NCBI RefSeq assembly: GCF_020360975.1
Contig: NW_025408669.1
Location: 1,612,001-1,676,000, forward strand
DNA from: Hirsutella rhossiliensis
Lineage: Eukaryota > Ascomycota > Sordariomycetes > Hypocreales > Ophiocordycipitaceae
Direction of reading: 5' to 3'
DNA length: 64,000 bases
Under the pieces are notes generated by a model. The model saw only the letters and a list, made by a program, of their open reading frames with translations, was not told the DNA's origin and searched no databases. The translations under genes were made by a program, and so were the position numbers. Of this stretch, positions 44,908 to 57,303 are shown in pieces. Each line of letters begins with the position of its first letter. The first letter of the stretch is position 1.

Positions 44908-47484
44908 TCAGGTGAGGAGGAGGAGGAGGAGGAGATCGAGGAGGAGGAGATCGAGGAGCGGACAGAGGACGGAATTGGATGGACCAGGGCTTGCTTATCA
45001 ACTGCCGGCAGGCCACTGCGTCTGCCACAGTCCCCGGTGGTTGGTTGGCTGGCTGGCTGGAAGGCCCGGGCTGCCTCGGCTCTGGCGCTAGGATGTGCTG
45101 AGACGTACGTAGGGGAGAGAGTTTTACGTACAGACGGACTGTACAGCCTGCGGCGTCGATGATATCAGCCACGCAAATGTCACCTGCCCCGATTCCATAT
45201 AGGCAAGCTACTTATTCCAATTGATAATTAGACGCTCGAGCCAAATTGGAAAAGGCCATGACGAAACGACGTGGCTGGTGGAGACGACGCGAGGCTAAGC
45301 TCCGGCCATGTCGTCACTGTGGCGGAGGACCCTGCATCCTCACCGGCCTGCGATTGGGCAACTGAGCCACAGGTTCAAGTCGGATGACTGTGGCTTGAGT
45401 GTCGTTTCCTGGTGCAGGTGCTGTAATTACTGTAGTACGTAACTACGGATACTCGGTAGTACAGTAGACAAAGTGTTCACGCACTGAGGAGGTGCAAGCA
45501 AGGAAAAGCTGGAGGTTATTTTCGGCTCTCACACAAGCACCAACACTAACACTAGCACTAAGATACTAACAGCTGCCTAGGGCCCCTTTAAGCCTCCACT
45601 GCTAGCGGGCGCTCTCTCTGATGCAAGCGGATAATTATGGCCTGCGCCGATCGTCTGCCCGAACCGAAACCGAGGCAGGGGGAATGATGATGTCACGCTC
45701 TTTCTTTTCTTCACAGTACCCTGTATCGCACCCTGTATCTACGATTGACTTTTCTGGGGGAGAGGGGGGGGCCGTTTGTTGCGCTCAAATCTCTCTCGTG
45801 CTCTCCACTACGGAGCAGGAACCTGCTGAAAAGGATTCCGGCTTGCGCGCTAGGCAAGTTGTGTGAAGTTGATCGAGATGGCCCGACGCTCGGTCGTCTT
45901 GGTTTGGGGTGAGAGTGAAGCTGCAGGGCGTAAGTTAAAGCCTCCCGGACAGGTTCGTCGGGCACAGCACACGTGTTTCACGGCCGGCGCAGATGCAGGA
46001 TTATGCATCATTTAGCCATGGCTTGTACAAAGTTGACTGCGTAACGTGGAATGGGCTCAAAGAAAAAGACGAGATATAATTAGAGGGCGAGACAGCAGCG
46101 GGTAAGCGGGGGGAGGCAACGGAGAGAGCCGAGACCGTTTGTCTTTGTCCACATAGGCATCACACGAGCGGTGGGACTGACTGGAATGGAGAGAAGAGAA
46201 GCAGAAGAAAAGAGGCACGACGTTCAAGACAACAATAGCCTGCAGGTGCGCTTTGGCTTGGCTGACAGGCTAAATCAAAAGGGCTCACCGTCAATACAGG
46301 CTGGGGTTTGCAGGCGGCGAGGCTGGCTCTGGGCGGCGGGGCCGACAAGGGGAAAAGGTGTGAATGTACGTATTCAGGCAATATCGGCCTCGAATGCAAT
46401 GAGTGCATGTCGCACGAGATGCTGCGCAGTGCAGAGAGAGAGTCGACTCGGCTTACCGCAGTGGCCAGGCCGGGCGGGAAGCGGGTCGAGACCGATGCTC
46501 CGTGTCACCTCTCTGGCCTGCCTGCTCCAGAGAGTAGGGATACGGATACAGGCATTGTCCGGCAGCACGTTCCGGCGGTCTTGTTGATTTGCCGAGGGCC
46601 GTAATTAATTGCTACAGTGTACCAGTGTATGTACGTACAGTACATGCCTCCAAGGCCCTCCCTCCCTCCCTCCTGCCTCCCCGGGCACATGGCGGGCATC
46701 GTCAGATTTTCCCTGCCCACTCAAGGACAGCAGGGAGGGGGGAGATGCTGCTTCGTATCGGCGGCTGAGACGCACTCAGGCACCCAGACGATTGGCCGAC
46801 GATGCCATGCCAATGCGACCGTGCCGGCGGGCACTGCGGCCTCTTGCTCGGTGATATTTTCCGCCCTCTTCTTCTCTCGCCAGGACGGCACCTCCACCGA
46901 CTCCGAAGTGCGGCGCAAAGGACGGGCAAAACATCGAGCAGACGCAGGCGAGAAATCAGTGGTCAGACTCGCCCAGCACAGCATCACGTTCAACTTAACG
47001 TCTCCCTGCAAGGAACAGGCAATGCTCCCCTGCTCCCCTGCTCCCCTGTCCCGCCGGCCCGCAGCCGAGCCGGGGCAGGGGCCGCAAGGCATGCCGAAGA
47101 AATGCTGACACCATGATCCAAGACCTGGCGAACGAACCCATGGTGGAGATGCATCACCACCTCTTGGCGTCGACGGCCCAGCTGAGGATGCGCCACCCGC
47201 AGCGACTATTGACCCTTTGACGAACCCTCTCCCATATGGCCATGCACGATGCGTGACAGGGCGGTCGCTTATCCTGCAGCATCCAACGCGGCACAGCTGA
47301 TCAAGCGATGCGCCCAATGACCTCCCCCTTCTGGCAAGCGCCAGCATACGAAAGAACCCTCTTCGACTGCAATTCCCACCCCGGTCCCATGCAACCATTC
47401 TCACTTGCACTGCAACCCCGAGGGCGAGACCAGGCTCGGGCTATTTTGGCCCGCCCTGCCTGTCATTTGCCCGCCGCCATGGCC

Positions 47485-47514
47485 GTGGTGGTGGTGGTGG
47501 TGGTGGTGGTGGTG
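47485..47514. repeat. (GTG)10 microsatellite
   Basis: Ten uninterrupted GTG units about 350 bp before the peroxidase-WSC start codon. Confidence 0.93.
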
Positions 47515-47865
47515 GAGGAGCACCAGCTGAGCGTGCGCCCGCCTGGCTTCAGGCCGGTCATCAGGAATAGGCTCCTCATGGCCTTGGATTTTCCCCTGCT
47601 CGTCTCTGATTCCTTTATAACCCCCGCGTCGTCGCCCGTCGGTTGCGCTGCTGACCTGGTGCGACTGCTCTCCTCGTCCGCCGTTATCCAGGAGCTTGCC
47701 TCGCTCTCCCTCGCTCTCTTTCTCCGTAGCGCCTGAGCCGGTCGTCGCCTTGGTTTTCCTCACCTCTCCCCAGTCGATCTTCTCCGTCTTATAGAAGCGC
47801 GGCTACTGCCCTTTTCCGCAGCAAAGGTGCTTGTGTTTGGGCGCTGCAGCCCCCCCGGCGCCATC

Positions 47866-50824
47866 ATGCGCGCCTCTCCCGTCCTCTTGGCCCTCTGGGG
47901 TTTGGCCGGCGGTGCGCTGGCCGACCCGACCTGGCCCTCCGAAGTCGACGAGCTCGAGGAAATCATGTACCAGCTCACCTCGTTCCGCGCCCGCAAGTTC
48001 GCCGACACGGTGAGCCCCTGCACCAACCAGGCCTCGGGCCCGGGCCGCCTCAACGCCGCCGAGTGGCTCCGCACCGCCTTTCACGACATGTCGACGGCAA
48101 ACTTTTACTTCAAGACGGGCGGCCTCGACGGCTCCCTCCAGTACGAGCTCACCAACTCGGAGAACACGGGGCCCGGCCACAAGACGACCCTCGAGTTCAT
48201 GTCCCGCTACGTCTCCCCCAAGTCCAGCCTGGCCGACCTCATCGCCATGGGCATCTACACGTCGGTGCGCTCCTGCGGCGGCCCCGCCGTGCCCATCCGC
48301 GCCGGCCGAAAGGATGCCACGGGCAAGGGACCCACGGGCGTGCCCCAGCCCCAAAACTCCATCCCCATCTTCCGCCAGCAGTTTGAGCGCATGGGCTTCA
48401 CCAACGAGGAGATGATTCAGCTTGTCGCCTGCGGCCACACCCTCGGCGGCGTCCACCAGCAAGAGTTCCCCGACCTGACGCCCCCGGGAGTCAAGGACGG
48501 TCAGGCGCCTTCGGACTCGACTGCCGCCGTCTTCGACAACAAGGTCGTCACCGAGTACCTGTCCGGCAAGACCAAGAACCCCCTGGTCGTCGGGCCTTCG
48601 GTCAAGGCCAGGCGCAACTCGGACTTCAAGATCTTCAACTCGGACAACAACAAGACGATCGAGGCCATGGCCGACCCCGTCAAGTTCAAGGCCATCTGCA
48701 AGAAGGTGCTGCAAAAGATGATTGACGTGGTGCCCGACGGCGTCACCCTGACGGACCCCATCGTCCCCTACACCGTCAAGCCCGTCAACCAGCAGCTCAC
48801 CCTGGCCAACGGCGGCAACGCGCTTGTCTGGACCGGCTACATCCGCGTCAAGACGACAGGCCTGCCCAAGAACAGCATCAAGAAAATCAGCATCAACTAC
48901 AAGGACCGCAAGGGGTCGGCCGACTGCGGCTCCAGCTCCTGCACTGTCACCAGCACCGTCCAGGGCGTCGGCAAGGGCTTCGACGATACATTTTCCTTCT
49001 TCCCCATCCAGACCACCATCCCAGCTTCGTCGGGCATCTCGTCCTTTACCGTCACTGTCCACGGCGCCGGCGGCGAGAGCAAGCTCTACGACAACAACGG
49101 CAAGGGGTATCCGATGCGGGACGACGTCCTGTTCCAGGCGCCGCAGAGCTGCATCCGGGGGTCCACAGGCGCCCTCACCGTCGTCGCCGCCGTCCGCAAC
49201 GACGTGGCCGGCCGAGGCGACCCCAAGGCCACTGTTTGGTACAAGGTGCCCCAGACCAACAGCCCTCTCCCACAGCTCAAGAATGAGTCCATCGCGCTCA
49301 AGAAGGGCAAGTGTGTGGGCAAGTACACCCTCTTCGCCTCCGAGTACACTGTTCAGGGTGGCTTGGCCTATGAGTCGCACGTCGACGTCACCGCCGACGG
49401 CCAGACGGACGGGTTCAAGAGCCTGGCCAGCATCGGTGGCACCTGCGCACAGTTTGCCGGCGCCGCGCCCTGCGATGCGGCTGAGCCGCCAGCCAGCTCA
49501 TCGGCCGCATCGACGCCTGCCGGGTCGACGTCTGTGGCGTACAAGACGCTGGGTCGCCGAGCCGTGAACACGACCTCGACGGCGGCCCCGACGGCTCCTC
49601 CTACCACGACCGTCTCGACGGCGGCCCCGACCGTGACCCCACAACACCGCCAGGCCGTTGGCGGATACAGGCTGGCGTCTTGCTGGACCGAGGGCAACGG
49701 CACCCGCGCCCTGTCTGGCATTTCGTTTGCCAATGACACGATGACGCTTGAGAAGTGCATGGGGTACTGCAGTGCATACAACTACTGGGGAACAGAGTAT
49801 GGCCGAGAGTGTGAGTTTCCCCTTTTGTTCTCCTCGACACTCTTGTTGTATACTTTTCTTCTCCTTACTTCGATACCTCCTCTTTTGAGAGGGGAGAATA
49901 TCCGGCTCCATGCACCAGGCTAACAGCACCGTGACAGGCTACTGCGGCAATTCGCTGTCGCCGAGCAGCCAGACAGCGCCCCTGGCCGAGTGTAACATGC
50001 CCTGCGGAGGCAACGCCAGCGACTACTGCGGCGCGGGCAACCGCTTGGAACTGTACTCGACGACGAGCGCGCCCGTGACGCCGACACCGACGGCGACGCT
50101 GATCCACAAGCCCACCGTGGCCCCCTACACGCTGGTCGGCTGCTGGGCCGAGGGCCAGGGCGTGCGGGCGCTGGAACAGAAGGCGACGATCGACAAGGCC
50201 ATGACCAACGACGCGTGCGGGACGTTCTGCAAGGACTACAAGTACTTTGGCACCGAGTACGGCAGCGAGTGCTACTGCGGCAGCTATGTCGGCGGGGGAA
50301 CCCAAGCGCCGCTGGCCGAGTGCAACATGCCGTGCGCAGGCGACGCGTACCAGTACTGCGGCGCCAGCAACCGGCTCGAGCTGTACATGAACGCCAACGC
50401 GACGGGCGGACAGCCGGAGCAGCCGGCGGCGGTGGGCGACTACGTGCTCGTCGGGTGCCGGACCGAGGGCAACGGCACGCGCGCGCTGGCGGGCAAGGCG
50501 ACGGCGGTCGAGGGCATGACCAACGCCAAGTGCGGCGAGTTTTGCAAGGGATCCAAGTACTTTGGCACCGAGTACGGGCATGAGTGCTACTGCGGAGACG
50601 CGCTCGACGTGTCAAGCAAGGAGGCGCCGCAGAAGGAGTGCGGCATGCTGTGCGGCGGGAACCCGCTTGAGTTTTGCGGCGCCTCCAACAGGCTGTCTGT
50701 GTACACGAAGAAGGCTGCCACGCCGCCGCCGCCGCCGCCTCCCCCTCCACCACCACCGCCGGCACCCCCAGGACCGGCGCCACCGGCGCAGAATGGACGG
50801 CGAAACGTGCATCGGCGGAACTAG
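47866..50824 (+). CDS. Secreted heme-peroxidase-like protein with three WSC domains
   Basis: Two exons, 47866-49810 and 49938-50824, with a 127-bp intron joining T|GC inside the first WSC domain; 943 aa. A signal peptide is clear (about 1-19, cleavage after GGALA). The N-terminal domain fits the plant/fungal heme peroxidase superfamily: distal R69-H73-D74 in LRTAFHDM, GGLDGSLQYE, RAGRKDA, and proximal H191 in VACGHTLGG. A beta-rich middle part (about 330-530) is unassigned. A Ser/Thr/Pro linker leads to WSC domains at about 600-690, 710-795 and 815-905, each with the Cys pattern and YFGTEYG.ECYCG core that binds glycans. The C-terminus is a poly-Pro tail. Start at MRASPVLLALWG because it gives the signal peptide and follows CCATC. 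A likely role is oxidative action at a polysaccharide surface; inferred. Confidence 0.9.
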
Positions 50825-51378
50825 ACGGGGCCTTCGGGGCTGTCTGTACAAAGAGGGAGGGGCGGGGGTGAAATGAGGGTGGACATGACTTTCTCGTAGA
50901 ATGTAATTCTTGTTCCCGCTCTTCTTCCCGGAGAGGGCGGGAAGGCTGTGAGTGAAGCGGAGGGGAGAGCAGATGTAGGACAGATGAGAGCATGGCATGG
51001 TAACCGCCTAACTACATGACCCTTTGAGGCATTCCTGGGGCTCCTGTAGCTTTGTTGAAAGCCATTGTGCAACGGCCGATTTGATGCCATGGCCAGAACC
51101 CCTTTTTTGTAGCTGGGGGCACGCGTGTAGTGGTGATGCCCCACCTATAGGGACAGGCACAGTGCGCCGCCGGACCGCCCCAGACCCGATACAGCCGCCG
51201 TCTTATCGCAACTTGCTTCACCGCAACCATCGCCACCATTCAGTCCAAGCAACTCGACCTGTGACGCGTGCAACCAGCTCACCCTCCCCCTTCTCTCAGA
51301 CCGTTGCACTCTATTCGTCCCGTGCTCTCAAACTCTCGTCGCCTTCCCTGGGCATATCGCGCCGGCGCCGTCGACCCC
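50825..51378. other. Intergenic region before CENP-S
   Basis: 554 bp between same-strand genes; no exon supported. It should contain the 3' end of the peroxidase-WSC transcript and the CENP-S promoter. Confidence 0.5.
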
Positions 51379-51999
51379 ATGGCAGACGCGACGGGCGAGG
51401 ATGATCGCGAGGTATGTTCTGTGTCTACACACGGCCTCTCCCCCTCTCTCCCCCCTTTTTGTCTCTCGTTGTGCAAGTCTCAAGATGGGTGAATGGGGGT
51501 TGCTGATGGTGGCATGTGTTTTCTCCAGCGCCTCAAGTCGGCGCTGTGGTTCGCCGTCGGCCAGATTGTCGACGAGGAGTCGATGCGGCGCGGGCTCAAC
51601 GCCACGCCCCAGTTCATCGGTGCGCTGACGGAGCTGGTCTGGACTCAAATCGGTATGCTTCCCCCTTTTGTTTCCGCTCTGCTTCTTCTTTTTTTCCCTT
51701 CCCATGGCGTTGGGACATGGTCCGGTGAGTGAGGGAGTGAGCCGACGTCTCAAAAGCGCCCCCTTCACGCAAAGGAGAGGAGAAAAGCCATCGCGATGGC
51801 CGCTGATGCACCGCCGGCGGCAGAGAACGTGGCCACGGACCTCGAGAGCTTCAGCAGCCACGCCGGCCGCGCCACCGTCACCACGGCCGACGTGCTGCTG
51901 CTCGCGCGCAAGAACCCGGACCTGCAGCAGCTGATGGGCGCCTTTGTCGACGAGCGCAAGACGGCCGCCGGGGGCAAGGCCGAGGCGCGCAGGGCCTGA
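51379..51999 (+). CDS. MHF1: CENP-S / MHF1 histone-fold protein
   Basis: Three exons, 51379-51411, 51529-51652 and 51824-51999; introns of 117 and 171 bp; 110 aa, the normal size. CENP-S pairs with CENP-X to form the MHF tetramer, which works at the kinetochore and with FANCM/Mph1-type helicases in DNA repair. The histone fold reads RLKSALWFAVGQIVDEES, then TPQFIGALTELVWTQIENVATDLESFSSHAGR and TVTTADVLLLARKNPDLQQLM, matching the family closely. The splice G|AG rebuilds QIENVATDL. The tail is short and charged. The first exon codes only 11 residues. It converges with the serine dehydratase gene. Confidence 0.92.
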
Positions 52000-53223
52000 G
52001 TGCGTGGGGAGACTCGGGCGGAGGAGCGGCGGGTGGCGACGAGGACGCGGCGCCGGGGAGGAAGCCCCCTTCCGTGAAACTGCACGCGGCATCTACACTA
52101 TACGGATACTTCACCGCTTTAACCCCCCCCCCCCTCTTTTTACTCGTCTCACCCGTCCCGCAGCCGGGGCCCGGAGAACCCCCCCCCTTCCCCGGGCGGC
52201 CCCGCCTCGGAGCTGACTGGTCCACCTTTGCAACTACACGCTGTGATGATTCCTTTTGTGTCTTCTTTGCTTTTCTTCTTCTTCTTAGAGATAAAGACTT
52301 ATATAAAGAAGCGATTTGCTCTTTCGCTCACGCCCAGTTCGCAGCTCCATCTACGGTGCAGAATAAACATTCGGCGTCTACACACTGCCAATCTTGCATC
52401 CTCACAGCAGAGTCACAACGGAGGACAAAGCGGCACGTCCAATGCAAACAGCCCAGGCTTTGGAAGTAGTCAATCCCGGCGCAAAGGGGATTCCCGAGTC
52501 CCTCACACGGAAACGTCTCTCTTCATCTAGCATATCTTCCAACTTTTCTCTAAGCAATGTCTCGCGCCCTCACTTACGCAATCACGCTATTCTCTCGCCT
52601 GTATAATATCTCTCAAACTCTCTCTAGAGGAGGCTTCCCATTGCAACGCAATGCGTCGTCGCCCGCCACTCCAGCGGACAGGCGCGCCACGATAAATCCC
52701 AAGCAAGTGTCGCTTTTTCGGACGCCAAAAGCAAAAGCACACGCGTTTTACCAGACCGTGAAAAATACTTGTCCAAAAAAAGAGGGGGGTTCCGGAACAG
52801 AGCATGTCGTCCCGTCCCATGTGGTGATGGGCTCCATTTGCTGTGCCCTGAAGATGGTTTGCTACCCAAGGCCGCAAGCACTGCAGCGCCAGTCACATCT
52901 CCTGCTGAACCATGGCTGGGCCAGCAAAGGCTGGCCAAGGCGCATGGCTGCGTGAAGCTTGGGCCACAAATCATCGTTCGTGGGTCTCCGGAACCCGAGA
53001 CGTAGGCGAAGAACCCACAAAGCCCAACAACACCCCATCCCGCGTGGGAGGGACGGCCGGGCCACCAGGGAGAGGGCAAGGCATCGAGAGCATCGTGGAG
53101 CATATCCCAAGAGCTCCGTCACGCAAGAATCCTTGTTATTAAACCGATAAGGACGGAGGACAAGGGGAGCAACCGCCAACAACGCCATGCATCCAAAGTA
53201 AAAACGCCCCGACCGCGTCCCCG
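52000..53223. other. Convergent 3' region between CENP-S and the serine dehydratase
   Basis: 1.2 kb with no supported exon. It has a long C run near 52125-52134 and AT-richer sequence from 52240 to 52620. It presumably contains both 3' untranslated regions. Confidence 0.5.
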
Positions 53224-54304
53224 CTATGCCTTGATGGACGTCTGAGACCCGTACTCGGCCCGGTACTGGTCGAGGATACCCAGCGTCACGCCAGAGCCGC
53301 CGCAGACGATGAGAACAATGTTCTTGTCGGCCCACTCGCCGTCCGTCAGGCCTCGGCCCAGGCGCTCCCTCAGGTCCCCCCGGTAGACGGTAGCCAGGGC
53401 GGCGCCGCACGAGATTTCGACGAGGTGGCGGGCATCATCGGCAAAGCGGACGCAGCTGATGGCGGCATCGGCATCGGAGACGACGAGGCTGTGCGTGTTG
53501 GGGTACTGGATCCACTTCCACGACTCGGCCGACACGCGGGAGCAGCCGAGGGAGGTGGCAATGGACGTGATCTCGGGCAGGGTAACATGGGCGTTGGCGC
53601 GCAGGGAGGCGTTAAGGCTGTCGGCGCCGGCCGTCTCGACGCAGACGACGTCGGGCTTGTTGCCGGACCAGGGGTAGCTTTCGATGCCCTGCATCAGGCC
53701 ATTGAAGAGGCCGCCACCGCCGACGCTGCAGACAATGGCGTCCATGGGAACGTCCATCTGGCTCCTCAGCTCGGGGACAATGGTCGAGGCCCCGTCCCAG
53801 ACGTGGGGGTGGTCAAAAGGCGGGACGTAGACGGCGGTGGGGTCCTTGGGCAGAAGCTCGGTTCGCAGATACTCGTCAGCGGCGGCCAGGTTCTTGCCCG
53901 TCTGGTGAACCTCGACGCCAAGGTCGAGGAGCTTGTTCTTCATCAGGTTGGACGTGGTCATGGGAATGACAATGGTGGCGGGCCTCCGCAAGGCCACGGC
54001 CGAGGTGGCACAGGCGAGGCCCGCGTTGCCGCCAGAGACGCAGTAGAAGTGAACATCCCCGGGGGCGGCGGCGACGGCGCGCGTCATGAGGTTGCCAATA
54101 CCTCGAGACTTGAAGGAGCCGCTGGGTTGAAGGTTGTCAAGCTTGAGGTATATGTTGCTGTAGAGGGAGAGGCCAATGTCAGCTCAGGGTCGACGAGTTC
54201 CGCTGGCGTCCAACGTACCAGCCCGCGACCCGGGACATCTGGGGGCTGAAGACGCATGGCGTCTCGCTCCAGGGGAGCTTTGCTTCGGTTCCGAGAGAGC
54301 CCAT
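53224..54304 (-). CDS. PLP-dependent L-serine/threonine dehydratase
   Basis: Two exons on -, 54304-54219 and 54157-53224, with a 61-bp intron; 339 aa. The enzyme deaminates serine (and often threonine) to pyruvate or 2-oxobutyrate; yeast CHA1 is the model. The PLP lysine is K45 in PSGSFKSRG, reached just after the splice (TG|C). The phosphate and substrate loops are SGGNAG (70-75) and the Gly-rich VGGGGLFNG (G175-G178). The C-terminus carries CGGSGVTLG, the cofactor N1-side motif. No mitochondrial leader is obvious, so probably cytosolic and catabolic, not the biosynthetic ILV1 type, which would be longer with a regulatory domain. It is divergent from the 2EXR-like gene across 3 kb. Confidence 0.9.
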
Positions 54305-57303
54305 GGTGGGCAGAGGAGGGGGACGAGAGTGAGAGTGGCTGGGGGAAAGCAAGAGCTAGCTGGAGCAAGTAGAAGATGAGAGAGGGCGACGTGATGTCTG
54401 CTCAACGGCCAGGCAGCCAGGCAGCGGAAACCAACGGTAGATATAAGCCAGGGCCACGATCTGAGTCACGGGAGTTGCTTGTTGAAGCTCAGGCAGATAA
54501 GGAGAGATAAGTCCTGATACCAGCTGGCCCAAGCAGACGGGAGCGACTGGGGGCGGATAGAAGGGGACTGATATACCGACGGGAACGGGCCCGGGGTGTC
54601 GGGTCAGCCAAAGACAGAAGATAAGGACAGCTCGTATCCGCCGCAAGCCGGCAAGCCTTGGGAAGCATGTCCATGTTTGAGGTGGTGACGGAGTGGAGAT
54701 GGGATGGTGGACCCCTGTAGTGTCTGGAGAGGGAGCACTTGTACCCGGTACATGGCCGTTTCCCCTTTTTTTCTTTCTTCTTCTTCCTCCCGTTCTCCTC
54801 GCATCCGGAATGCCGGCTTCAGCTAGGGAGTATCCGGGAGAAGATGGTGGCCGTTCGTGTAAGGCCGCCGGTCCATGGTCGTGGACGACAAGCGCATCGC
54901 GAAGAGCCGGCAGCGAGCGGTCCATTGGATGGATCGGCGCCTAGATAAGCCGGGGAATTAAATAGAAGGTGCGTCTTGCGTAGTAATGGGGGAGTCCTGA
55001 GTTGTCCGCGGTCAGCAGGTACCGTGTACGACTTTCTAGACCGTTCGTTCCTGGGCAGTTGCTATTTTGGCTCGCCAACAGGCCGAAAGCGTGCGCTCGT
55101 TTCGGCAAAGATCAAACAATGGCTCTCCACGTGTATGCGGATGCTGTACCTCGCACAAGGCGGCCACTAGGCTCCCTTGTGTACCGTCCTGCTGGCTGTT
55201 GGTCTTGTATCTCTCGCTTTCCATTACCAAGAAAGGGGACCACGAGGGTGGGCCGAGACAAGCTTTGTGGGACCGTGCTGGAGAAATGCAGTTATCCGAG
55301 TGAAAGGGCGTCGAGAAGGCCCCGATGCCTGCCCATGCCGGCCGTCATGGGCTCACACGGTCCGATATCGCCGTCCTTGGGTGTATGTAACGCACGGCCA
55401 CGTGAGACCGGGTGTGAAGGGCGTGAAGAGATCGGGGTCACGAGAGACGGGCTGGCGACGACGGACGAGAGAAGGCGGACATGGCTCGGCATGCACGGGG
55501 ACAGCGGTCGCAGATACGGCCCATCGAGCTAGGCACGAGAAAGATGGGGGAGCGAGGTCGAGAATGTGACTTTGCGCTGTTTATTTTGTTCATCGACGAA
55601 AAGCCAGACCAACATGCGGTTGCAAAAAGGTCGGTGAGCAAAAGATTGTTGTTGCTGCGAGAAGATACTGTACCTAGACTGTGCACCTCGGGAGCCATGC
55701 ATGTATCCGGTACTTATGCCTCAATGGGGACGACGACGACATGGGCCTTGGGTTCAGGTATCCGCGACTCGCGGCGGCAGTCGGGGCCTGCGCGTCCTCT
55801 GGGCACATGGAACAGGTACCGTCTACATTGGCGATGCAGTGCGGTGCTAGCGATACCCCTGCATCGCAATTGCACCCGATTACGTTGTTATAGGGTAAAA
55901 GGGGCGAAAGTATAGGGTAAAAAGAGCCAAAGTATAGGGTAATAGTGGCATGGAGATTTCAGCCTCCGTGGGGCCTCGTAGTTTAAAGCACCTGCAAGGT
56001 TTCCCCTCTGGCATATTTTTTTCTCCTGGACTTGTTTTTTCTAGGCCCGCCCTTGTTGCTCTTGTGCAAACCAACCTCTCTGTTTGGCTGTACAGGTCGG
56101 ACCGCTTGATCTTGCCTATCCGGGTGCTCTGCCGTTGAATTAGCTGCCGCTTCTCCCAGAAACTTTTCTCTACGCGTCGATGCTGCTGAAGGACTCCAAG
56201 ACCTCCTCTTCTCTCCGGCAGCTCTTTATGATGCTCAACAGATGCATGATGCATTGCATGTACATACATGTGCCTTTACACGCACACATGTACATGCACA
56301 TGAAAGTATCTTTTTGCACCTCGCAGCGAGGCACTCCGTAGCTCTTTCCGTCTTCGGCTCGGCGTCGTAGCCCAACTTGCCCTGTCCGGCCACAGTGCAG
56401 CCGGTTTCCTAATCAGGCAGGTACGCTAGCCGCCGCAGCCACAGCAGCCAATCAGCGACGTTACCGCGTGCAATAATAACCGCGTCTCTGCACCTCCGGC
56501 CTCGACGAAACAAACACATGAGAGAGAAAGAAACAAGCAGGCAGAAGGACTGTCTCGCCCTGTGTCTCTCCCGCGTCTTCATCGTCACTTCAAAACGAAA
56601 CATGCGCATGAAAAATAAAGGCATTTGCCAAAACTTGCCCGACAAATGCTCCAACGACCGGTGCATCAAAACCACTGCCCATGACGACGCCGAAACACGG
56701 CCCGCCAGCGCCTCAACTTGGCATGAATGGGCGGCGTAATCCTGCTCAAAACGTCTTACTGACCTCCCAATGTCGCCTACGTAGACAGTGGTTCTATGTG
56801 GAGGCTGTTTCCCCATGATGCCCACCTCGTGCTTCGCAAGTGTGCGCAGAAGGCCGGCAGAAGATGATCTACATGTGCGCTTTGGAACAGTTCAACCCGT
56901 TGCTCTGTACGTAGACTGGCGCTGGGGCGTAGCTGAAGACGTTGCTCAGGTCAACACCATGCCGTGTCCTCGTCGCTGCGAGCCGCACAAAGCTGCACGC
57001 CAAACTTGCGCATCAACATGAATGAAAGATGCTCTGAACACTCCCTCCCTCCAGCTCCCTTTCCTTTCCTTTCTTCGCTCGTCAAGCTCAATCCCTCACG
57101 CCTTTACCGGCTTTGATGCGGTGTTCTGCCGGCGAAACTCGTGCTTCGTGAGCACGATATAAAGCACTTCTCCTACACCTTTCTCCTTCACTTCTCCACG
57201 GCCTCTCAGACTGCCTCCTCTTCCTTCTTCTCCTCCCCAAGGCCTCTGTCAAGTCCCTCAACCCCTTCATCCGTTCTGACCTCATCATTCATCGCCCTTC
57301 AAT
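54305..57303. other. 3-kb divergent intergenic region
   Basis: No supported gene. It contains a 22-bp tandem repeat with TATAGGGTAAAA (55889-55945) next to an AT-richer segment (55946-56300), a CACTCCGTA variant (56332-56340), and pyrimidine-rich sequence from about 57040 to 57300 that is probably the leader of the 57304 gene. Confidence 0.55.
55889..55945. repeat. 22-bp tandem repeat, 2.6 copies, with AGGGTAA core
   Basis: Units TATAGGGTAAAAGGGGCGAAAG (two residues over the display limit omitted in later copies) start at 55889, 55911 and 55933; the third is cut after 13 bases. The core recalls transposon end or telomere-like sequence, but no inverted partner was found. Confidence 0.8.

Larger units (their letters stand above)
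44817..47865. other. 3-kb divergent intergenic region before the peroxidase-WSC gene
   Basis: No supported gene. It carries the minisatellite leader of the MARVEL gene, then AT-richer sequence with several TAC/GTA-rich patches (45430-45470), and a (GTG)10 run at 47485-47514. Open frames near 46600-47400 overlap on both strands without domains. Confidence 0.55.

Noticed and set aside
1463..46643. TACAGTAC / GTACTGTA copies (1463, 1468, 1686, 22297, 33086, 46636)
   Set aside because: About two are expected by chance and several lie in locally TAC-rich patches, so the enrichment is weak.
47803..49380. 525-aa minus-strand open frame
   Set aside because: It lies antisense to the peroxidase-WSC gene and arises from its GC-rich third positions; composition is Gly/Val/Asp-rich with no motif.
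55880..56269. 129-aa minus-strand frame over the AGGGTAA repeats
   Set aside because: Half of it translates repeat or low-GC sequence and I see no transposase or other motif; kept only as a possible relic in the findings.
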